A stretch of DNA of 64,000 nt from Rariloculus sp963665575 (lineage in GTDB: Bacteria; Pseudomonadota; Gammaproteobacteria; Steroidobacterales; Rariloculaceae). The translations under genes were made by a program, and so were the position numbers. A model generated the notes under the pieces. That model was not told the origin of the DNA, ran no database searches, and worked only from the letters and a program-made list of their open reading frames with translations. Numbering within the stretch: position 1 is the stretch's first letter; the number at the start of each line of letters is the position of its first letter. Of this stretch, positions 27,115 through 37,968 are shown one piece after another. The stretch spans positions 434,001-498,000 of the forward strand of contig CAXXDW010000003.1 of NCBI GenBank assembly GCA_963665575.2, in the 5' to 3' direction.

Positions 27115-30100
27115 TCAGAAATCCATCGTCATGCTGACGTAGAAACGCCGCCCGAGAGGATCGTAGGTGTTTCCGTTCCCACCGCTGATGTGCGAGCAAT
27201 CCCGCGGGAACCACCCTGGCCCATCCGGATCCGCGCCCAGGCACGGGGGCTCCTCATCGAGCAGGTTCTCGATCCCGAGATTGACCCGGTAGCTGTCGGC
27301 GAAGGTATAGCCGGCGGTCAGGGCAAATAGCTGATAGGTCGGACGACTGTCGTAAATGCAATCCTCCTGCATTCGGCTTCTGCGGCAGTCCTGATCGTCA
27401 AGGCTCGGCCAGTATTGGTGCCTCACCGAAATGTTCCACGGCCCCTGGGTGTAGCTGAATTGCGTGAATATCCGGTAGTCGTAGCGCTGGCACTGAATCT
27501 GCAGCGAGCAGTCGTTGTAGCCGGCATGTTCTTCCTCGGGGAGCTCCGGCCGATCCTGGGTGATCGAACTGAGATTGAAGTTCGCCACGGAGTTCATGCT
27601 GAAGAAGCCCGCGCCGAGATCTCTCTGCCAGTTGAGCTGCAGATCGATCCCCTCCATCAATGCCCGTCCCTCGTTCGAGAACGTCCGATCGGTGTTCGCC
27701 GGACCGCCGTCGGCCGCGTCCCTGTTGGCCTGCATACACGCTGCTATATTCGGATCCGCCGTCGGGTTGAACCTCATGGACAGGCAGCGCTCGTAGACCG
27801 AATCGGGATGCTCGAGCGCGATCATGTCCTTGATCTCGATCTCGTACCAGTCGACCGTGAGTGTGAAGTTGTCATGGAAATCCATGACCATGCCGATCGT
27901 GAAAGTATCGGCCTGCTCCTCCCGCAGATCCCGGTTGCCGAAACTGTTCGAAACACCGGTATTGCCTCCCGTGGTCTGTGGCTGGTTATCCGCGTTGTCG
28001 TAGTACTCGAACGCTCCCGACGTGCCCATCAAGGCACGACAGATCGACTGCGCATGGGCGGCCTGCTGGGCATCCGGCGATGAGGCGCTGAATTCCCATG
28101 GCACATTCAGGTTGGACGAGCAGAAGTCGTCGGTACCGATGCCGCCGAATATCTGGGTACGCGTGATGAAAAGCTCACCCAGGTTCGGCGCGCGGAACGC
28201 GCGGTTGAAGCCGCCTCGCAGCCGGTAGCGCGGCGTGATGCCCCAGTCGATCAGTGCCTTGTAGGTCTCGAGATTGGGCATGTTCGGCATGCTCCAGTCC
28301 GAGATACGCCCGCCGAGCTCGACATTGACGTGCGAAAAGCCGGCAGGTCCGTTGCTGACAACCGGGACGAGCAGTTCGCCGTAAACCTCGGTGACATCGA
28401 ACGCGCCGTAGCTCTCTTCGTTCGGGTAGGTGCCGGCGATCGGATCGATGAAGTTCTGATTGTGGCTCAGGTTGTCCGGGGTGAAGTCGAAGCTGTTCTC
28501 GCGGTAGGTCCCGCCGAGTGCGTAGGCGAGCGGACCGGCAGGCATCTCGATGAGATCGCCGACGATGTTGGCTTCGATGAGCGACTGGGTCATTTCGCGC
28601 TGGTTCTTCAGAGACGGTGCGATCATCTGCACGCAATCCTGTGACGGAATGAACCGCTCGAAAATGGGAAGTCCCGTGGTACAGGTCGAGTTGTTTTCGG
28701 CGAAGCCGTCGTTGACCGGTTCCGGATCGAAGATGGCGTTACGCCCGTAATTCGGAACCAGGTACAGGGCCCTCAACTGCGAGAGCCTGACCGAACCGTT
28801 CTGGTTGACGAAGTTGTCCGAGCGTCCCGTCGAGACCGTGACATCCCAGAAATCATTGCCGCCCGGCAGTTCGCCCTCGAGCCCCAGCGAGAAATTCATC
28901 GTCGTCGTCGTATTCGTTGTCGAGCGCCCGGCGCCGATTGCCTCCCTGAGATAATCCGGCGAACGGTTCCCCCAGAGTATGCGGCTCGGATCCGGCCGGC
29001 TCATGAAGAGGTTGTAGACCTCCGCCGAGGTCGGCCAGGCTTCCGACATCGTGCAGCCGGGCAGACCGTCGAGCCAGGGCCTTGCCTGCGTCGGCTGCGC
29101 ATCGCATTCGACACCGAAGCGGCCGTCGATCGTATACGCCGAGTGCGTCATGTCGCCGGCATCGGCGATGCCGTTCCCGTTCACATCGATCAGCGAGTCC
29201 GGAATATCGTAGATGCTGCGATCCGGCGAATTGCCCGGGAAGAGCGGCTGGTTGTTGCCGCGGTAGACCTCATTCCCGAACGGGATCGCGGCAGCCCACT
29301 GATTGATGTTGGCGGCCGTGTTTCCGAGGCTCGACTCGGTCTGGGTTCGAGTGAACTGGGCCTGCGCAGTCACCCTGACGTTATCGGTAACTTCAAATTG
29401 ACCGCTACCGAACGCCGATAGCCGCTCAAGCGGCGAGGACGACCATCGGTAAAAATTGTTTTCCTTGATGGCTCCGCTCGGGTGACGAACGAACACCGGC
29501 AGACCTTCATAGTTGCCCCAGTGATCGCCGCCCGACGCGGGGTCATTCGGGTCGTATACAGGACCATTGAAGCGGTAGCCGCCTGGTGCGCGACTGGGGC
29601 TGTAATTCTGGGAACCGAAACCGTGGCCCGTGTAAATCGTGCCGTCGTCGTTGACACGGAAGTTCGTGCCGTTGACGTTGGGTGAGATCGTGCCTGGCGG
29701 CAGTTCGTCGAAAATCTCGTCGACGCCGGTCGCCGTCCCCAACGGGGTCTGATCGACCCAGCCGTCTCTCGCGGCCATTGCTGCCCGGCTCTGCGCCGGC
29801 CAGTTATTTCTGTAACCGGGAGGAGGAGCAGGCGGGTTGGAGAAAGCCGCTTCGTTCCTCAGCCAGGGTGAGCTTCCCCAGACGAACGTGCCACCCCCGA
29901 CGTTCGGGTTGGCAAAGTCCGCGACGCGCCAGTCACGTTGCCACTCTCGCTGTAGCGACCGGGTCGCACGCTCGACGCCGAGCATCACGTTGCCCCGGTC
30001 GTTCGCAACGTTCGCGCCGATGAGGCCCGAGACCGTGACCTCCTGATTGCCGCCATGCTGCGTATCGCCGAAGCGAATGTCGACACTGGCGCCCTCGAAA

Positions 30101-30714
30101 TCGTCCTTGAGGATGAAGTTGACGACGCCGCCGACGGCGTCGGCGCCGTACACGGCCGACGCGCCGCCCGAGATTACCTCGACGCGCGATATCGCGGACG
30201 CGGGAATCGAGTTGGTATCGATAATCATTGTCGGATCGACCGGCATGGCACGGCGGCCATTGATCAGAACGAGGTTCCGGTTCGGGCCGAGGCCGCGCAG
30301 GCTGACCGTCGACACGCCAACGGTGTTCGTGGCCGTCTGCTGCACGTCCGTCGTCGTGAACTGAGTGACGGCCGGCACAAACTGCGGCAGCCGGTTCAGG
30401 ACCGTCTCGACACCGATCGACGACGTATTGTCGAAAAGCTGCTCATCCACCGTCTGGATCGGTGCGTTCGCTGTGAAGTCCTGGCGACGGATGCGCGAAC
30501 CCGTGACCGTAACTTCCTCGAGCACGGCATCATCCTGAGCCGTAGCGGGAGTTACGGGCGTGACGGCGAGCGCCATGCCCATAATCGCTCCGCCGGAGGC
30601 CGAGAGTATCGTCGGCCTCAATCCTGCCGATGCGGGATTCCGAAGCGCGTCGGCAATCCCTCTGGACAATGCGTGCAAGCGCGGGCGGCGGCCCGCTTCG
30701 GTCGTTCTCTTCAT
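27115..30714 (-). CDS. TonB-dependent outer-membrane receptor, intact (right paralog)
   Basis: Protein of 1,199 residues. Signal region to about residue 60 (ALAVTPVTPATAQ), a VTVTGSRIRRQD segment, then the plug domain with TVDEQLFDN, SLRGLGPNRNLVLINGRRA and SGGASAVYGADAVGGVVNF. A large barrel follows, ending RRFYVSMTMDF with the terminal Phe needed for outer-membrane assembly. The size exceeds siderophore receptors (about 700-800) and matches receptors for oligosaccharides or peptides in the family carrying long LNRLPQFVPA plugs. It imports a bulky ligand using TonB energy. It is much closer to the left paralog than to any other protein I know. Ligand unknown; the neighbouring oxygenase and halogenase genes are the only hint. 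Confidence 0.93.
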   Translation of the reverse strand: MKRTTEAGRRPRLHALSRGIADALRNPASAGLRPTILSASGGAIMGMALAVTPVTPATAQDDAVLEEVTVTGSRIRRQDFTANAPIQTVDEQLFDNTSSIGVETVLNRLPQFVPAVTQFTTTDVQQTATNTVGVSTVSLRGLGPNRNLVLINGRRAMPVDPTMIIDTNSIPASAISRVEVISGGASAVYGADAVGGVVNFILKDDFEGASVDIRFGDTQHGGNQEVTVSGLIGANVANDRGNVMLGVERATRSLQREWQRDWRVADFANPNVGGGTFVWGSSPWLRNEAAFSNPPAPPPGYRNNWPAQSRAAMAARDGWVDQTPLGTATGVDEIFDELPPGTISPNVNGTNFRVNDDGTIYTGHGFGSQNYSPSRAPGGYRFNGPVYDPNDPASGGDHWGNYEGLPVFVRHPSGAIKENNFYRWSSSPLERLSAFGSGQFEVTDNVRVTAQAQFTRTQTESSLGNTAANINQWAAAIPFGNEVYRGNNQPLFPGNSPDRSIYDIPDSLIDVNGNGIADAGDMTHSAYTIDGRFGVECDAQPTQARPWLDGLPGCTMSEAWPTSAEVYNLFMSRPDPSRILWGNRSPDYLREAIGAGRSTTNTTTTMNFSLGLEGELPGGNDFWDVTVSTGRSDNFVNQNGSVRLSQLRALYLVPNYGRNAIFDPEPVNDGFAENNSTCTTGLPIFERFIPSQDCVQMIAPSLKNQREMTQSLIEANIVGDLIEMPAGPLAYALGGTYRENSFDFTPDNLSHNQNFIDPIAGTYPNEESYGAFDVTEVYGELLVPVVSNGPAGFSHVNVELGGRISDWSMPNMPNLETYKALIDWGITPRYRLRGGFNRAFRAPNLGELFITRTQIFGGIGTDDFCSSNLNVPWEFSASSPDAQQAAHAQSICRALMGTSGAFEYYDNADNQPQTTGGNTGVSNSFGNRDLREEQADTFTIGMVMDFHDNFTLTVDWYEIEIKDMIALEHPDSVYERCLSMRFNPTADPNIAACMQANRDAADGGPANTDRTFSNEGRALMEGIDLQLNWQRDLGAGFFSMNSVANFNLSSITQDRPELPEEEHAGYNDCSLQIQCQRYDYRIFTQFSYTQGPWNISVRHQYWPSLDDQDCRRSRMQEDCIYDSRPTYQLFALTAGYTFADSYRVNLGIENLLDEEPPCLGADPDGPGWFPRDCSHISGGNGNTYDPLGRRFYVSMTMDF

Positions 30715-31081
30715 CAGGTGTCCCCCGGTCCGGTCAATATCGATCCCAAAACGCCGGCTGCGACGCTTGAGAATGTCTGAAATTCAACGTATCTGTTGTT
30801 GTATTGTCCCGAATATACACACTGCGAACGGTTGCGCCAAGCACTTACGAACGCAATACACGGAAACATCGGGAATTTGACGTTGTTGCAATTGTGCAAC
30901 CGCTTTCATGTCAGTGGACAAGATCTTGCCCGACAAAGCATCGACGAGGGATTTCTGAGGCACGGCGCGAAATGCCCGGACACCTGCTGAGGTGGCTGGG
31001 AAATCCGTCCCGGTGAACTGTCGAGCGGTGCCGACGGCCCGGTGGAAATGCCCCGCGAGCGCGTGGGCGAGGGTCGGCAGG
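30715..31081. other. Noncoding region upstream of the right receptor
   Basis: No gene is seen. It contains the receptor promoter and, farther up, a perfect inverted repeat GTTGCA-ATTG-TGCAAC (30885-30900), 45 bases above the -35 box and a candidate regulator site. The remaining part trails the 3' end of the gene at 31082-31777; no U-tract terminator is visible. Confidence 0.5.
30812..30840 (-). promoter_or_regulatory. Sigma-70-type promoter of the right TonB receptor
   Basis: On the minus strand TTGGCG (30840-30835), 17-base spacer, TATATT (30817-30812). It has the same TTGG-C start, spacing and leader length (about 95 bases) as the promoter of the left receptor. Confidence 0.55.
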
Positions 31082-31777
31082 CTATTCGGGCTCGTCCCCG
31101 ACCGTCAGCAAATACAGATGCCGGAGCGCCTCGAGAAACTCCTCGTCCTCGCGCGCCAGCCGCTCGATCTCCTCGCGCATGAGCTGGCGCTTGTAGTGCG
31201 CTTCGCCCCGGAATATGCCAGTCGGCATCGAGAAGGCGGAACCCTGAAGCAAACGGACCGTCTCGTATGCGATGGCCTCTTCCGTCGCATGCCAGAAGTT
31301 GGGCTGGCAAAAGCGCGTGAGCATCCTCGAGCCCGTAAAGGCGATCTCCTCGCAGTGAATGTCGAACTCGTCGTTGCTGTTGATCTCGTTGAAGCGATCG
31401 TAGACCGCCTCTTCGGCGAGTTCGATCTGGATTCGCAGCGCCCCCGGAGTCTGGCCGCGCACGATGACTTCCTCGGTCACACCGGCCGCCTGTTGTGCCG
31501 TGATCGCCGCGAGGCTGGCGGCATCGATTGACGGTTCCCGCGCCATCAACTCCGGCGAATCGTCAGCTTCAATCGGCGCCACCGGGACGTCAATCTCGGT
31601 CAGAGCGCTCCCCTGCACGGCGGCATATCCGCTGACGAGGAACATGCCGCACGAACAGGCGACGAGCAGCGCTAGCAGCCCGAGGTGAAAGTCCCGCGTC
31701 GCACCGAGACCGGCGAGGCGCCCGCACGGCAAGGCGCGAGGAGGGAGAATATCGGGGATATTCGACCGACGAGCCAT
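31082..31777 (-). CDS. Membrane-anchored or lipoprotein hypothetical
   Basis: Protein of 231 residues; GAGGG lies seven bases upstream of the ATG at 31777, ten bases after the oxidoreductase stop, so it probably ends the nifJ operon. About residues 30-55 are hydrophobic with an LVAC box, possibly a lipoprotein cleavage site at Cys40. The soluble part contains a conserved-looking block (VTEEVIVRGQ, LRIQIELAEEAVYDRFNEIN, DIHCEEIAFTGSRMLTRFCQPNFW) and an acidic/basic helical tail. I do not know the family name. Codons for residues about 20-34 lie in a half copy of the 86-bp palindromic repeat, so the N-terminus may have been replaced by repeat insertion. Confidence 0.65.
   Translation of the reverse strand: MARRSNIPDILPPRALPCGRLAGLGATRDFHLGLLALLVACSCGMFLVSGYAAVQGSALTEIDVPVAPIEADDSPELMAREPSIDAASLAAITAQQAAGVTEEVIVRGQTPGALRIQIELAEEAVYDRFNEINSNDEFDIHCEEIAFTGSRMLTRFCQPNFWHATEEAIAYETVRLLQGSAFSMPTGIFRGEAHYKRQLMREEIERLAREDEEFLEALRHLYLLTVGDEPE
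31675..31720. repeat. Half copy of the 86-bp palindromic repeat, copy B
   Basis: One 21-bp end (31675-31695, 18 of 21 bases matching) plus about 25 internal bases shared with copies A and C; the other end is absent. It lies inside the 5' coding part of the gene at 31082-31777. Confidence 0.6.
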
Positions 31778-31787
31778 GTCCGGACCC

Positions 31788-33619
31788 TCAAGCCTTGACG
31801 CGCTTGCTCACATCGCAGGCACGCTCGACGTTGCGCGTGACCTTCTGGATCGAGATGCACTCGACGGGGCAGACCTTCTCGCAGCGGCCGCAGCGCGTGC
31901 ACTCGTCCTGGTCGATGTAGAGCAGGTTGTAGTGGTGCGGCGTTCGATCCGCCGCGTCCTCGTAGCCGACGATGCGGCCGTCGGCATCATACTCCAGATC
32001 GTCGACGCGGACGATACAGTTGTCGTGCGGCTTGACCTCCAGACACTTCTCGCAATAGATGCAGATGTCGTTGTCGATCTCGAACTTGAAGTGGCACAGA
32101 TAGCAGCGCATCGTCTCGCGGTTGGCGAGCGCAGGCGTATAACCCGTCTCGACCTCGGCCTTCAGTGACCGTTCGACGAGCGGGATCGTCGGCATCGGCA
32201 CGCGTGCGATGTCGTCCATCTCGGGCACCCGCCCGGTCTCGGTGGAGCCGCCAGTGATCCTCGCAACGTCAAGCACGCGCGGTTCGCCCACGAGGAACTC
32301 GTCGACGGCACGCGCGCACCGCTTGGCGTGGCCGATCGCCTCGATCAGGGTCGATGCGCCGATCGAATAGTCGCCAGCCAGAAAGAGGCCCGCCAGATCG
32401 GTCGAAACGGGCGATCCCGGCCTGATCCAGCCGTTCCCATCGAGCACCTTTGGCGCGATGGCGTCGCCGAGCCACGCAGTATCCTGCCACTGGCCCGTGG
32501 CGAGCAGGATTGTGTCAACGCCGACCTCGAACTCGCTGCCGTCGATCGCGACGGGGCGCCTGCGGCCGCTCGAGTCGGGCGCGCCGAGCTCATTGCGGAT
32601 GAAGCGCATGTGCTCGATCGTCCCTGCCCCGTTGCCGAGATAGGCCGTCGGACCCACCATGAGTTCGAGCGGTATCTGCTCGTGAATGAGCTCGTCGATC
32701 TCGTCCTTCGTGACCGACATCTCCTCTCGGGAGCGCCGGTAGTAGACGCTCGGCTCGGTACCCAGGCGCAACGCCGTGCGCGCGCAGTCCATGGCCGTGA
32801 AGCCGCCGCCGACCACGATCACGCGCCGCTCGAGTTCCGACTCCCCCGATTCGTTGGCTTCGAGCAGAAAATCGAGTCCGTGACGGATACCGCCGAGATC
32901 CTTGCCGGGCAGATCGATGATGTTCGGATCGAGCGTTCCGGCCGCGATGACGACAGCGTCGTACGACTGCATAAGTTCTTCTACCGTCGTGTCGACACCG
33001 ATGTCCTGCTTGCAGAGGATTTCGACGCCGAGGCGGCGAATCTGCTCGATCTCGTTGTCGATGATGTCTCGGGGCAGGCGGAATTCGGGAATGCCCTGGT
33101 TCATCATGCCGCCAGGCGAGGTGTACTTCTCGAACACGGTCGGCTTGTGGCCGTAGAGCGCGAGTTCGCGCGCGGCGGTGAGCCCCGCGCAACCGCCGCC
33201 GACGACGGCGATCGTCTTGCCCGTCTCCGGATACAGCGGATCGAGGACCACGAGCTTGCCGCTGCCGAGATCCGACGCTGCGCGCTTGGAGAAGCAGATC
33301 GCGACGGGTTCGCCGAGCCCTTCGCGGCCGTGCCGGCAGACGTCCTCGCACGGCCGCGAACACACCCGGCCGAGCACGCCCGGAAACACGTTGTCGACGA
33401 GGTTGATGAAATAGGCTTCCTCGTAATTGCCCTTGTGGATCTCGCCCAGATAGTCGGGGATGCGCGTGTGCGCCGGACAGGCGGCCTGGCATGGGATGTT
33501 CGTGTCGAGCCAGTCCATGTCCTTGGGCTGGTTCGCGTAGCCCTCCTCGCGCGACAGCGAGAAATGCGGCAAGCGATGCGGGCCCGGGCCGATCTCGATC
33601 GCCCTCGGTTTCGCGGCCA

Positions 33620-33620
<1 letters not shown>
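31788..33620 (-). CDS. NADPH/FAD iron-sulfur oxidoreductase (GltD-like) paired with pyruvate:ferredoxin oxidoreductase
   Basis: Protein of 610 residues. The N-terminal domain has the Cys pattern of GltD-type fumarate-reductase-like iron-sulfur domains (IPCQAACPAHTRIPDYL, VCSRPCEDVCRHG). An FAD Rossmann motif VVGGGCAGLTAARELALYG (about 138-156), SPGGMMNQGIPEFRLP, a second NAD(P) Rossmann motif VVGGGFTAMD (about 268) and LATGQWQDT...GLFLAGD follow. The C-terminus carries a Cys-rich segment (CYLCHFKF, CIYCEKCLEV) and a classic CTRCGRCEKVCPVECIS 4Fe-4S motif (about 577-593). Its ATG overlaps the stop of nifJ by one base (TGATG), so it is co-translated. Electron transfer between the pyruvate enzyme, ferredoxin and NADP(H) is the likely job. 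Confidence 0.85.
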
Positions 33621-37231
<3,611 letters not shown>

Positions 37232-37575
37232 CGCGCTACCTCGCTGCCCATGATTGAACTGCGGGCATACCGAACCTCGTGCAGTCGCGCGATCGCGTCG
37301 CGGCAGTCCGGGCGAACGCGGCCGAGTGCTTCGGTAGCTGGCATTCGAATCATTCTAGCAGCATCGGAATCGATCACAGCTGCCGTTACGACCGCATCGC
37401 CCACACACAATCACGAACACATGCAGTACACGCTGGTGAACGCGTGCTGATGACCGAGCCCGGGAACATAAGCCAGTGAAGGGTGGTCACACCATATGCG
37501 GAGTGGTTCGGTATGGCTTGGCCCGCGCCGCCGATGGTAAAGTGCCGCCTTCCGCAAAGCTCCTTTTGGCACGGC
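37232..37575. other. Divergent intergenic region between nifJ and gcvH
   Basis: No gene. I looked for a tandem glycine riboswitch before gcvH and saw no recognisable conserved core. No clear promoter boxes can be assigned with confidence on either strand. Confidence 0.4.
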
Positions 37576-37953
37576 ATGACGGAACTTCGATACACGGACG
37601 ATCACGAGTGGCTGCGTCACGAGGATGACGGCACGGTCACGATAGGGATTACGGAGTATGCCCAGGAGCAGCTCGGCGACATTGTCTTCGTCGAACTGCC
37701 CGAAACGGGCGCACAGGTTACCGAAGGCGACGATGCCTGCGTGATCGAGTCGGTCAAGTCCGCAGCCGACATCAGGATGCCGCTGAGCGGCGAGGTCGTG
37801 GCCGTCAACGACGATCTTGCCGACGCGCCCGAGACCGTCAACTCGGACCCGCTGGGAGCCGGCTGGTTCATCAAGGTCCGGCCCGACGCGCCGTACGAGC
37901 CCGAGGCGTTGCTCGATCAGACCGCGTACGATGAGCTGATCGGCACGCTGTAA
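37576..37953 (+). CDS. gcvH: Glycine cleavage system H protein
   Basis: Protein of 125 residues from the ATG at 37576 (MTELRYTDDHEWLRHED); earlier in-frame starts add unrelated sequence. The lipoyl domain is intact, with the lipoylated Lys61 in VIESVKSAADI, the TVTIGITEYAQEQLGDIVFVELPE strand block and SDPLGAGWFIKV. It shuttles the aminomethyl group between the P, T and L proteins. It is first of gcvH-gcvP-gcvT. No lpd (L protein) gene is in the window; it is usually shared with the 2-oxoacid dehydrogenases. Confidence 0.95.
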   Translation: MTELRYTDDHEWLRHEDDGTVTIGITEYAQEQLGDIVFVELPETGAQVTEGDDACVIESVKSAADIRMPLSGEVVAVNDDLADAPETVNSDPLGAGWFIKVRPDAPYEPEALLDQTAYDELIGTL

Positions 37954-37968
37954 CCCGCTGCAACGACA

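Noticed and set aside
37232..37575. Glycine riboswitch before gcvH
   Set aside because: The expected conserved core and tandem aptamer are not recognisable in the sequence.
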